64,000 nt of DNA from Ignavibacteriales bacterium (GTDB taxonomy: Bacteria > Bacteroidota > Ignavibacteria > Ignavibacteriales > Ignavibacteriaceae), in contig JAGUYG010000020.1 in assembly GCA_020061465.1 (NCBI GenBank), positions 62,001 through 126,000 on the forward strand, written 5' to 3'. Below the pieces are notes generated by a model. The model was not told where the DNA came from and made no database searches. It worked only from the letters and a program-made list of their open reading frames with translations. The translations under genes were made by a program, and so were the position numbers. Below are positions 1 through 8,428 of this stretch, piece after piece; the stretch's first letter is position 1; each line of letters begins with the position of its first letter.

Positions 1-2
1 AA

Positions 3-1235
3 GTTAGAGAAATGATTGAATTCAATTTAAGGATTGATGAAAATATTACAAGCTTTCTCTTGAGGAATCAGCTTTATTTTAATTTGGGTGACGAAGCAAA
101 AAATGTTCTTATCGATTCGCTCAAAAACTTAGATGCACAAATTGATTTTCTCACTTTCGAAATTGCAAATGAATTGTCAAACGAGAAATATTTTAACCCG
201 GAAAAAATTAAGAGTTATAAAAAATTGTTGAGAGAGGTAAGAAAAAAATATGATTCAAAATTGATTAACGTACTGTCGGAAGAATTCGGTTTGAAACACA
301 ATATTAGTTTGAGAGACATTCAAAAAAAGTTAGATACTGAATCGGCTTTTTTGGCATTTATATCATTCGAAGATTCGCTGCTTTCCTGCATAGTATCGAA
401 CAATAAGATTGAAACAGTTTCAATACCGTTTAATATTTCCGTGTTGGAAGGACAAATAAGCGCATTAGCACAAAATTTAGAAGAAGTAAATGATTATTCC
501 GCCGCTAACATTTTAAACGGTTTGTATAATAGAATTATAAATCCTATTGAGGACTACATAAATAGCTATAAAAATTTAATTATTTATACAAGCGGTTCAG
601 ATTTTCTTGATATGATTCCTTTTCACTCATTAACTGATAATAACGAAAACACTTTGATTAACAAGCATAATGTTTTTTACTTCAGCGGAATATCTTCCGA
701 TTTTAATTCGACCGGAAGTTCAATAGCAATTGTACATGATTCGTCATTCAAGTTGAAGAACATTGACATGAGAAATCCGAATGTAAATTTTCTTGAAACA
801 TCGAGCACATTAAAAAGTGATTTATTAGGAAAAGATTTTAATTCTATTCTCTTTTTAACCGGCGCATATTATAATACTATTCAAAATAATCTGATTTATT
901 TGGAAACATTTTCGGATTCTGCGTCGATACCGGAGTTTAATATAAAAATCGGTGAAGCTAAAGCTTTAAGAGCAGAAAATATTTTGATCAATAACATTTT
1001 TCCAAGAACAACTTTTCCATCGCGGTATTTAGCAGGATTATTTCCTAACGCGAAAAAAGTAATAATTGGACAGTACAAATTTCCTGCTGAGGTGCAGTCT
1101 GTTTTGGAATTGGAAATGATTAAACAGATGAATGTACAAACCGATTTTGAACGTATATTAAATAAAACTTCGGAAGCCTTACAGACAAAGAATAAAATCT
1201 TTCTCTCGGCTTACTTTCACTATATCCGGTTATAA
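3..1235 (+). CDS. CHAT-domain-like protein, C-terminal part (5' end outside window)
   Basis: The frame stays open from the first bases of the window through an internal ATG at 12, so this is probably the C-terminal half of a longer, perhaps TPR-containing, protein. What can be seen is an N-terminal helical stretch, then a segment reading as Asp-Thr-Glu-Ser-Ala-Phe-Leu-Ala-Phe, the usual entry to a CHAT (caspase-like) domain, then an IPFHSL motif like the family's LPFEAL. The expected catalytic His (normally in an HFATHG-like motif) is replaced around ILFLTGAYY, and no Cys follows in the LSACETG position, so the protease appears inactive. The C-terminal helices match the usual end of the domain. 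Family assignment is by motif only. Its substrate or partner is unknown. Confidence 0.55.
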   Translation, partial: VREMIEFNLRIDENITSFLLRNQLYFNLGDEAKNVLIDSLKNLDAQIDFLTFEIANELSNEKYFNPEKIKSYKKLLREVRKKYDSKLINVLSEEFGLKHNISLRDIQKKLDTESAFLAFISFEDSLLSCIVSNNKIETVSIPFNISVLEGQISALAQNLEEVNDYSAANILNGLYNRIINPIEDYINSYKNLIIYTSGSDFLDMIPFHSLTDNNENTLINKHNVFYFSGISSDFNSTGSSIAIVHDSSFKLKNIDMRNPNVNFLETSSTLKSDLLGKDFNSILFLTGAYYNTIQNNLIYLETFSDSASIPEFNIKIGEAKALRAENILINNIFPRTTFPSRYLAGLFPNAKKVIIGQYKFPAEVQSVLELEMIKQMNVQTDFERILNKTSEALQTKNKIFLSAYFHYIRL

Positions 1236-1446
1236 ATTATTCGATTAGATAAAAATCGTGTCCCCATAAATGGAGTCGCAAATCGAAAAAAGCCTGATAA
1301 ATCAGCTTGTGAAAACATAATGAGTGAATAACGAATGCTTCCGGGATACTTTTTTAGGTAAGCGTTAATGTTTATGATATAATTCTAAGTTAATTCATAG
1401 CAGTACCAGTTTAAATTGATAATGATTTTTCACTCAAATCCTTACC

Positions 1447-1477
1447 TTGTAAGTGAAGATTAGGCTGTTTATATTTT
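1447..1477 (+). promoter_or_regulatory. Candidate Bacteroidota-type promoter
   Basis: TTG at 1447-1449 and TATATTTT at 1470-1477 are 20 nt apart, close to the Bacteroidota consensus TTG-N19-20-TAnnTTTG with one mismatch in the last base. The start codon of the next gene lies only 4 nt downstream, so a transcript from here would be almost leaderless. The region is AT-rich, so a chance match is possible. Confidence 0.25.
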
Positions 1478-1481
1478 TTAC

Positions 1482-1997
1482 ATGAAAAAAATATTCGTCA
1501 TATTAGTGCTGATAAGTATATTAATCTTAAGTAATTGCGGTGGAGGTATAGAACCCGAACCAGAAATACCGAAGGAAGAGAGAGCCGGTTTCAGCGGAAC
1601 TATTTATTTTAAAGGTGAATGGAACCCCGCGGTAAAAAGGACTCATTTAGTCGTCTTCAAAGACCCATTGAATTCTGCAGCGGATTTTAACATCTTCAAT
1701 CTAAAGTTTGTTAGTCTTGAAATTCCTTATGAAACTCAAGAATACAGTTACAATTCAACGGATTCGGCTTACGTTCCCATCTCTGCCGGAGAGTATTCGT
1801 ATGTAGCAGTAGCGCAATCATTAGCAGAGGAGTTGTCTCTTGATAGAAAAGATTGGTTTGTAGCAGGTGTTTATTATGCGGAAGGCGATACAATTAATCC
1901 TGACAGACTAGTAATACCGGAGAAGACACTTATAAAAGGAATCGATATTATTTGCGATTTCGATAACCCGCCGCCCCAGCCCCCGGGAGGTTTTTAA
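1482..1997 (+). CDS. Small outer-membrane lipoprotein, unknown function
   Basis: The 171-aa product starts with a type II signal peptide: a Lys-Lys n-region, a hydrophobic stretch and a lipobox ending LSNC at about residue 19, followed by three Gly. The mature part is short, beta-rich and ends in a Pro-rich tail (PPPQPPGGF). No known family was recognised. The stop codon overlaps the ATG of the following TonB-dependent receptor by one base, so the two are very likely translationally coupled. By analogy with other receptor/lipoprotein pairs it may help the receptor at the cell surface, but this is inference. No Shine-Dalgarno sequence is visible before the start. Confidence 0.7.
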   Translation: MKKIFVILVLISILILSNCGGGIEPEPEIPKEERAGFSGTIYFKGEWNPAVKRTHLVVFKDPLNSAADFNIFNLKFVSLEIPYETQEYSYNSTDSAYVPISAGEYSYVAVAQSLAEELSLDRKDWFVAGVYYAEGDTINPDRLVIPEKTLIKGIDIICDFDNPPPQPPGGF

Positions 1998-4159
1998 TGA
2001 TTAAGATATTTGCAGCAATTGTTTTTCTTGCCGGCATTTCATTTGCCCAAACTTACAGCATAAAGGGAATAGTAACCGATACCTCCGGAATACCATTAAC
2101 AGGTGTCAATGTACTTTTAGTTGGTACCCGGTTTGGAACTGCGACCAACTCAAATGGCTTTTTTGAATTGAAAAATTTAACTCCCGGAAAATATTCATTA
2201 CGCTTTTCCATGATAGGATACGAAAGACATGTTTTAAGAAATGTTACATTGGAAAATCAATCGCTTAACCTCACAATTATTTTAAAAGAAAAAATTCTGC
2301 AGTCCGAACAAGTAGTTGTTACTGCCGGAAAGCATGAGCAAAAAATCGGCGACTTGCCTGTAAGTGCTTCCATCATTGAACCGGATTTCATTGAAAAAAA
2401 AGCATTTACTAACCTCGAAAATGTTTTGAGGTATGCGCCCGGGATAAATATGACGGAAGGGCAAATAAGTATTAGAGGTTCTAGCGGTTACAGCAGGGGT
2501 GCCGGGACGCGAGCATTAGTAGCTATTGACGGAATTCCATATTATACGGGCGATACCGGTGAAACTATATGGGAAGTAATTCCTCTTCATACTTTAGAGA
2601 GAATAGAAATTATTAAGGGGGCTTCAAGCTCACTTTATGGTTCTTCTGCAATCGGAGGCGTAATAAATGTTATAACCAAACCGATACAGAAATCTCCGGT
2701 TACTTTTATTAAAAGTCACTTTGGATTTTACGATAAACCCTCGCATGAAGAATGGGACTGGTCCGATAATCTAAGAACGCTAAATGGGCTGACGGTGGCA
2801 CATTCAAATCGAATAGGAAATTTTGGATTTGGTGCGTCATTTACACGTTATGAAGATTTAAGCTATAAACAAAATAATTACTCAAAGAAATACATTGGTT
2901 TCTTAAAAGGCACAATCGATTTTGAAAATGCATCTTCAATTACTCTTCTTGCTAATTCATTCAACAAGCGGGGAGGAAGTTTTTTATATTGGAAGAATTC
3001 TCGAAATGCACTAGTGCCTCCCGATAATGATCAAGGAGAAACAATAAGCACCAATCGATACATGGCGGGTCTTTTGTACCAACGCTTCATCTTTAACGGA
3101 ACACTGCTTAATGTAAAAGCATCTTACTACCGAAACAATTGGTCTGATCGAAGCGAAGTTCAAAACAATTCTACTTCAAATTTATATCGGGGTGAAATTC
3201 AAACAACCTCGGAAATTTTTACTAACGCGATTCTTGTTTCCGGAATTGAAGCAAGCACCGCTAATGTCAAATCAAGTATATTCGGAAATCCGGGTTACTC
3301 CGGATTCGGCGTTTACTCTCAGATGGATTATTCCTATAACCTTCCGGTTACTCTTACCTTTGGGCTTCGATATGATATGATTAAGCTCGATACGCTCGAA
3401 AGCTCAAACGCATTTTCTCCCAAGCTTGGATTGAATATAAGAATAACCGATGATCTAAGATTTCGTTCTTCCATTGGAACAGGATTCAGAGCACCTTCGC
3501 TTGCTGAAGCTTTTACCTCCACGTCAACAAGCGGGATAACTGTAAAACCCAATCCCAACTTAAAGCCTGAAAAAAATTTTTCGCTTGAAGCGGGACTTTT
3601 CTTTACGCCGGGAGATGCAGTTTCATTTGATATAGCATTTTTCAGAAATGAATATTTTGATTTTATTGAACCTGGAATTGATTTGACCGACGGTTTGGTA
3701 ATTTTCGATAACGTAACGAGAGCAAGGATTCTCGGGCTTGAATTCAATTCGAAGTTTTTTTTGCTGGATGATGCTTTAACTTTATCTGCCAATTATACAT
3801 ACTTATGGGCGCGTGACATTAACGAAAGGAAGTTTTTGAAATATCGACCAAGACATATTGCAGTTACAGGTATTGATTATAAAATAAATTCGTTTGAGAT
3901 AGGAGCCGATTTTCGATACTGGAGCCGTATTGAAGAAATAGATATCGAGTTAATAGAATTAGGTTTAGTTCCAGAAGGTGATAAAAGGGTTGCAGTTTAT
4001 GTGTTGGATCTCAGATGCGGGCTGGGCTTTTCCTTAGCCGGTTTGGCTTTTAAAACTTATCTAAATGTTAACAATGCGCTAAATTATAATTATGTTGAGC
4101 TTATCGGAAACATTGCACCGATAAGACATTTTAATCTTAGCCTTGAAATTTCCATCTAA
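1997..4159 (+). CDS. TonB-dependent outer-membrane receptor
   Basis: The 720-aa protein has a cleavable signal peptide (ends near FAQ, residue 18) and a carboxypeptidase-regulatory-like beta-sandwich domain at about 20-100 (GIVTDTSGIPLTGVNVLL). A plug domain at about 115-230 carries the typical IRGSSGYSRGAG, ERIEIIKG and SSLYGSSAIGGVINVITK motifs. A 22-strand-type beta-barrel fills the rest and contains GFRAPSLAEAF and LKPEKNFSLEAG. It would import a scarce solute such as a metal chelate, cobalamin or oligosaccharide across the outer membrane using TonB energy; the substrate cannot be read from the sequence. It overlaps the upstream lipoprotein gene by 1 nt and ends just before the TatD fusion gene. 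Length is normal for the family. Confidence 0.92.
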   Translation: MIKIFAAIVFLAGISFAQTYSIKGIVTDTSGIPLTGVNVLLVGTRFGTATNSNGFFELKNLTPGKYSLRFSMIGYERHVLRNVTLENQSLNLTIILKEKILQSEQVVVTAGKHEQKIGDLPVSASIIEPDFIEKKAFTNLENVLRYAPGINMTEGQISIRGSSGYSRGAGTRALVAIDGIPYYTGDTGETIWEVIPLHTLERIEIIKGASSSLYGSSAIGGVINVITKPIQKSPVTFIKSHFGFYDKPSHEEWDWSDNLRTLNGLTVAHSNRIGNFGFGASFTRYEDLSYKQNNYSKKYIGFLKGTIDFENASSITLLANSFNKRGGSFLYWKNSRNALVPPDNDQGETISTNRYMAGLLYQRFIFNGTLLNVKASYYRNNWSDRSEVQNNSTSNLYRGEIQTTSEIFTNAILVSGIEASTANVKSSIFGNPGYSGFGVYSQMDYSYNLPVTLTFGLRYDMIKLDTLESSNAFSPKLGLNIRITDDLRFRSSIGTGFRAPSLAEAFTSTSTSGITVKPNPNLKPEKNFSLEAGLFFTPGDAVSFDIAFFRNEYFDFIEPGIDLTDGLVIFDNVTRARILGLEFNSKFFLLDDALTLSANYTYLWARDINERKFLKYRPRHIAVTGIDYKINSFEIGADFRYWSRIEEIDIELIELGLVPEGDKRVAVYVLDLRCGLGFSLAGLAFKTYLNVNNALNYNYVELIGNIAPIRHFNLSLEISI

Positions 4160-4175
4160 TCATTCAGGGGAATTT

Positions 4176-5537
4176 ATGTTCGTTGACACTCACGCTCATT
4201 TGTTTTATCCAAATTTTAGTGAAGACCTTGACGCTGTAATAAACCGCGCAAAAGGTGCCGGAGTTGATTACATCGTTGTACCTTCAACCGATATTAAAAC
4301 TGCAAAAGAAACTTTAAATCTTCTAAATAAATATGATATGCTTTATGGTGCTGTAGGAGTCCACCCTCATGAAACAAAAGAATGGAACCCTTCATTGCTT
4401 GATGAACTTAAGCAGCTTGCCAAACATGAAAAGGTGGTTGCCATCGGTGAAATCGGGCTGGATTATTATTACGACTTTTCACCGAAGGAAAAACAAATCG
4501 AAGCATTCACAGCTCAGATTGATCTTGCTCTTCAGCTTGATTTACCGATTATTGTTCACAATAGAGATTCGGACAAGGATATGATGGATATTATTAAGCA
4601 GTATGCAGGAACAGGCTTGAGAGCGCAATTCCACTGCTTTAACGGTTCGCTGGATGATATGCGCGATTTGATAAGGATGCATCACTTCATTTCTTTTACA
4701 GGCAACATCACGTTTGCTAAGGCTGATGCGCTAAGGGAGATCGCCTCAAAAACACGTCTTGAGCATCTGCTGCTTGAAACAGATTCTCCGTTTATGACAC
4801 CCGTTCCTAATAGAGGCAAGCGAAATGAACCGGCTAATGTTGTAAAAGTGGCGGAGGCAATCGCAGAACTTCATAAATTTTCCCTGGAAGATATATCGAG
4901 GATTACCTCTATGAATGTTTTTCGTTTTTTCGGAATAGGCAGCGAACCGAAGACAAGCTTTACTTATAAAATCGGTAATTCCCTTTATGTCAATATAACC
5001 AACCGTTGCGATTCGGACTGCATTTTTTGTCATCGTAAAAATGATGCTACGGTAAAAGGATACAATTTAAAGATGAGCAAAAGCGAAGAACCGGAAGCCG
5101 ATTTATTTATAAAAGAAATTGGAGACCCCACAAAGTATAAGGAAATAGTTTTTTGCGGTTTTGGAGAACCGACAATTAGGTGGGAAGTTGTGAAACAAAT
5201 TTCAAAATATGTTAAGGATAACGGAGGCAGAACAAGACTTAACACTAACGGACACGGCAATTATATTAACAAGAGAAATATAACTCCCGAATTAAGCGGA
5301 CTTATAGATGAGGTATCGATAAGTATTAACACTGTCGATCCAAGACAATATGCAGAAATCATGCGTGTTGAGACGAGATTATTTAATGAAATGGTAAACT
5401 TTGCCAAAAGCGCAAAAGCATTTGTCGATAAAGTAATAATGACTGTTGTTTCAATTGATAAGGTGGAAATTGAGAAAGCTAGGCAGGTGGTTGAAGAAAA
5501 AATTGGTGCAGAGTTTAAGGTGAGAGAATATTTTTAA
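4176..5537 (+). CDS. TatD family hydrolase fused to a radical SAM domain
   Basis: The start at 4176 is chosen over an in-frame TTG at 4143 because an AGGGGAA ribosome site lies just before it and the TatD fold begins at once (FVDTHAHL). Residues 1-255 are a TatD-type metal-dependent deoxyribonuclease: HxH at residues 6 and 8, GEIGLDYYYD, the conserved IVHNRD and LLLETDSPF motifs. Residues about 260-453 form a small radical SAM domain with Cys278, Cys282 and Cys285 in the CX3CX2C arrangement for a 4Fe-4S cluster, then FCGFGEPT and a TRLNTNGHG motif. Radical SAM proteins associated with TatD are a known family, often encoded separately; here both are in one 453-aa chain. The reaction of the radical SAM half is unknown. 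Confidence 0.9.
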   Translation: MFVDTHAHLFYPNFSEDLDAVINRAKGAGVDYIVVPSTDIKTAKETLNLLNKYDMLYGAVGVHPHETKEWNPSLLDELKQLAKHEKVVAIGEIGLDYYYDFSPKEKQIEAFTAQIDLALQLDLPIIVHNRDSDKDMMDIIKQYAGTGLRAQFHCFNGSLDDMRDLIRMHHFISFTGNITFAKADALREIASKTRLEHLLLETDSPFMTPVPNRGKRNEPANVVKVAEAIAELHKFSLEDISRITSMNVFRFFGIGSEPKTSFTYKIGNSLYVNITNRCDSDCIFCHRKNDATVKGYNLKMSKSEEPEADLFIKEIGDPTKYKEIVFCGFGEPTIRWEVVKQISKYVKDNGGRTRLNTNGHGNYINKRNITPELSGLIDEVSISINTVDPRQYAEIMRVETRLFNEMVNFAKSAKAFVDKVIMTVVSIDKVEIEKARQVVEEKIGAEFKVREYF

Positions 5538-5638
5538 GCAACCAACTATTGAATTGTCTAATTGCAGAATTGTCATGATATGCGAACAAACCTTCATAAT
5601 ATCGTAAAAAGTAGAATGTAGATTTTTGCTAAAAACAA

Positions 5639-6484
5639 ATGAATTACTATAAAGAATTTACTGTAACCGCAGAACCGTTCGTACCCGAAATTATTTCGAG
5701 CCTATTATGGGAGCTCGACATCTCAGGAATAAATGAAGAAGTAAATTGTCTGAAAATTTTTGCTCCTCAATCGGCTGGTTTAACGGTAGAACAGATGAAT
5801 GAAGTCCTGCAGCGGCTCGTAAACGAAAAGCTTCTGCGGAATTATTACGTTGAAGAAAATTTAATAGAAGATAAAAACTGGAATGAGGAATGGAAAAAAA
5901 ATATCCAGGTAATGAAGCTCTCTGAACGAATTGTAATCAAACCGACCTTTCGCGATTATTCTTCGTCTGAAGGTGAAATAGTTATAACACTTGATCCTAA
6001 GATGTCCTTCGGTACAGGAGAGCATCAAACAACCAGGCTGATGGTTAAAGCATTAGAAAAATACATTAAGCCCGGCGATAAAGTGCTTGATATTGGCAGC
6101 GGCACAGGAATTCTTGCAATAGCCGCCGTTAAGTTAGGTGCTTCATCTGCACTTGGAATAGACAACGATGAATGGTGCTTAATGAACGGAATTGAAAACT
6201 GCCGTTTGAATTTGGTGGATGATAAGGTGAAAATCAGATTAGCCGAAATTACGCAGATCGATGAGAAGGAATTTGATCTTATAGCTGCAAACATTCAAAA
6301 AAATGTGCTGCTGAATATTGCCGAAAAAATTTCTGCCAAACTAAAAAAAGAAGGTACCGCCATTTTATCGGGATTGTTAGATTATGATACTGACGAAGTT
6401 ATTTCCCATTATAAAAAATGCGGGATGAATTTTTTAGATAAATATGAAATGGGGGAGTGGGCGGTGCTTATATTCAAGAATTAA
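5639..6484 (+). CDS. prmA: Ribosomal protein L11 methyltransferase
   Basis: The 281-aa cytoplasmic enzyme methylates ribosomal protein L11 with S-adenosylmethionine. The N-terminal 90 residues match the L11-binding domain, including the family NWNEEWKKN motif. The C-terminal Rossmann methyltransferase domain has MSFGTGEHQTTR, then LDIGSGTGILAIAA (SAM binding) and a LIAANIQKNVLL segment corresponding to the catalytic-loop AANI motif. Length is typical. The gene stands alone, about 100 nt after the TatD fusion and convergent with the next gene. No strong Shine-Dalgarno sequence precedes the ATG, which is common in this phylum. Confidence 0.95.
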   Translation: MNYYKEFTVTAEPFVPEIISSLLWELDISGINEEVNCLKIFAPQSAGLTVEQMNEVLQRLVNEKLLRNYYVEENLIEDKNWNEEWKKNIQVMKLSERIVIKPTFRDYSSSEGEIVITLDPKMSFGTGEHQTTRLMVKALEKYIKPGDKVLDIGSGTGILAIAAVKLGASSALGIDNDEWCLMNGIENCRLNLVDDKVKIRLAEITQIDEKEFDLIAANIQKNVLLNIAEKISAKLKKEGTAILSGLLDYDTDEVISHYKKCGMNFLDKYEMGEWAVLIFKN

Positions 6485-6496
6485 ACGGAAACTATG

Positions 6497-7705
6497 TTAT
6501 CGCGTCAAAATCATTTTTTTTGTAATCAGTGAGTTATTGAACTCCATTCTATAAAAATAAACCCCGCTCGGAAGGTCTCCGGCATTGAATGGAATCTCAT
6601 AGCTGCCTGCAGATTTAAATTCTTCAACTAAAGTTTTAATTGTCCTCCCGAAAAGATCAAAAACTTTTAGTGAGATATCACCATCAGCCGGAATCTCGAA
6701 ATTTATTACCGTTGTTGGATTAAATGGATTGGGATAATTTTGTGAAAGCCGGTAATCATTATTTCCCGAATCAAATTGTTCATCCGATGAAGTAGGAGTT
6801 AACGGAAATATTTGTGTGACTGAAAAATCGACCCAAAATAATCCGTAAGTATTCGGGATTAGGCTTTGCAATGCGATACCGATATCGGCAGGGGGATCGT
6901 TTAATAATTCCCACCAAAATTTATCTGCGGGATAGCCAAACTGAAAACCTACTTTATTATTGGAGAAGTAGTTGCCCCAATCCTTAAAATAATTTCTTAG
7001 CTGACCGAATGAGGCAAACCCCTGTCCGTCATTTATAAAAATGATATCGCCGCGGTAAGCCGGCGGCATCCATTCTTTAAAATAATGTTTTAGGAACAGC
7101 CGGTATTCCGGATTATATGATTTTATCTTTTCTTCCCAAACTTTTGCTGCCGAATCGGAAACGGCGATACCGTGTTCGCTTAAATCGTTTCGATACCATT
7201 CAATATCTATTCCGAACCCCGCAACGCATGGATGATGACCGTATCTATTTAGCACCATATCTATAAGAGTTTCAATATTCGCGTTACCAGGTTCAACCTG
7301 GAGAAATATTTTAAATCCTTCGCTGTCAAACCGGGATAAATAATCTTCATTTTGATCTTCATCGGAGTAAAGAATGTAACTCACGTTTTCTGTTTGTCCC
7401 GGAAAGCCCATCCTTGTATAACCATTTCCTTGATACAAGCTGACAATCCATATCGAAGCCGGTTTGGAAGGGGGGAGCTTGAATGCTAATTGATATCCAA
7501 CTCTAACCCAATAATCTTCGGAAGGAAATTCGAAATTAGGATAGGATTCATTCACACGCGAGGCTCTGAATCCTGCGAGATGCATAGAATCGTCCTGTGT
7601 ATTTAAAATGTAAATTGCATCATTCGCCAATGACTCAACAAATAAATTGCTGAACAGCCATAACGAGGCAATTCCGATAATTAGACGGATGGATTTAGCT
7701 CTCAT
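6497..7705 (-). CDS. T9SS-exported protein with GH18-like TIM-barrel motif
   Basis: The start at 7705 is chosen because it places a good Sec signal peptide (MRAKSIRLIIG to SLAND) at the N terminus; in-frame alternatives are ATG at 7726 and TTG at 7750. The central 300 residues read like an alpha/beta barrel: SIWIVSLYQG, GFKIFLQVEPG, then CVAGFGIDIEWY, which resembles the DGIDIDWE strand of chitinase-like GH18 barrels. The chain has many Trp and Tyr residues, as in carbohydrate-binding clefts. The C terminus is a T9SS type A sorting domain (NYPNPFNPTT, then FDLFGRTIKTLV and ending KKMILTR). It should be exported to the cell surface. Enzymatic activity is inferred from one motif only. Confidence 0.75.
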   Translation of the reverse strand: MRAKSIRLIIGIASLWLFSNLFVESLANDAIYILNTQDDSMHLAGFRASRVNESYPNFEFPSEDYWVRVGYQLAFKLPPSKPASIWIVSLYQGNGYTRMGFPGQTENVSYILYSDEDQNEDYLSRFDSEGFKIFLQVEPGNANIETLIDMVLNRYGHHPCVAGFGIDIEWYRNDLSEHGIAVSDSAAKVWEEKIKSYNPEYRLFLKHYFKEWMPPAYRGDIIFINDGQGFASFGQLRNYFKDWGNYFSNNKVGFQFGYPADKFWWELLNDPPADIGIALQSLIPNTYGLFWVDFSVTQIFPLTPTSSDEQFDSGNNDYRLSQNYPNPFNPTTVINFEIPADGDISLKVFDLFGRTIKTLVEEFKSAGSYEIPFNAGDLPSGVYFYRMEFNNSLITKKMILTR

Positions 7706-8144
7706 AATTTTTTCAGTTAGCAGCATGCACGCTTTGAAATACACGGACAAATCCGTGAGAAAAGAAATAGTTATTAAGCAGCCAGCATGCTAATTAAGGT
7801 GAATCTAATATTCGATTCATGCTAGAATTTGCCCGCAAAATTATCCATCTAATTAAGATTTACAATTTGTTTCAGAAGAGAGGTTAATGGAGTCGACGAA
7901 ACGGCATAATTTCTCGATTAAAAAATCAAAATAAAGTATAGATAAATTTTTAGCAGGATAATAATTTAGTTGGATCACTATCGGAGGTGGGTACCCGATG
8001 AGGAAAGAAAAAAATAATATTATCTGTTACTAAGTGAAGTCTTGTCATCATATTACCTCTTATTGGCTTCTTTTCTGTGCCGGGCATGATATACGGTTAT
8101 TATATTATTTTAAGTGTCAACCTGGGAACTCACCTTACGCATAA

Positions 8145-8179
8145 AACCTTCGGGGTCACTGTTTTAGACCCCGAAGGTT
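8145..8179. repeat. Perfect 13-bp stem-loop (AACCTTCGGGGTC)
   Basis: AACCTTCGGGGTC at 8145-8157 is matched exactly by GACCCCGAAGGTT at 8167-8179 with a 9-nt loop. The stem belongs to the AACCTCC-type hairpins seen at 52233, 52325, 55411 and 58638. It could terminate transcription of the amidohydrolase gene (a TTTTAT run follows on the minus strand) or be a dispersed repeat. Confidence 0.6.
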
Positions 8180-8192
8180 GCATAATTAGGCT

Positions 8193-8210
8193 TCCCGAAA
8201 GCTTTCGGGA
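8193..8210. repeat. Perfect 18-bp palindrome
   Basis: TCCCGAAAG is followed directly by its exact reverse complement CTTTCGGGA. It lies 13 nt from the preceding stem-loop and has no loop, so a cruciform or protein-binding dyad is as likely as an RNA hairpin. Confidence 0.5.
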
Positions 8211-8428
8211 CTGAAACCAGTGACCTTTCCAAAGGATCTTTATGACAAGGTATTTGCAATTTACGTAATACCTTCTACTAAATTATCTTTTGTTTCCTAT
8301 AATACACATTGCAGGCAATCCTTTTACAACAAAGATGCAAAGCTGCTAAGACATTTCAGACAATCGTTTCCCTAATGAGTTTACATCGGAGAGTGAAAAG
8401 GGTCGGGTCTGAATCGTTCCGAAAATTA

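Larger units (their letters stand above)
7706..8428. other. Intergenic region with three small palindromes
   Basis: No convincing gene lies between two minus-strand genes. It holds CACGGA/TCCGTG with a 4-nt loop at 7742-7757 (upstream of the T9SS gene), the 13-bp stem at 8145-8179 and the palindrome at 8193-8210. The rest is AT-rich and unremarkable. An open frame at 8309-8512 runs into the 3' end of the amidohydrolase on the other strand and has no protein character. Confidence 0.6.

Noticed and set aside
3334-3792. Minus-strand 152-codon open frame inside the TonB receptor
   Set aside because: It is Ser/Lys-rich antisense of a well-supported receptor gene and has no recognisable domain.
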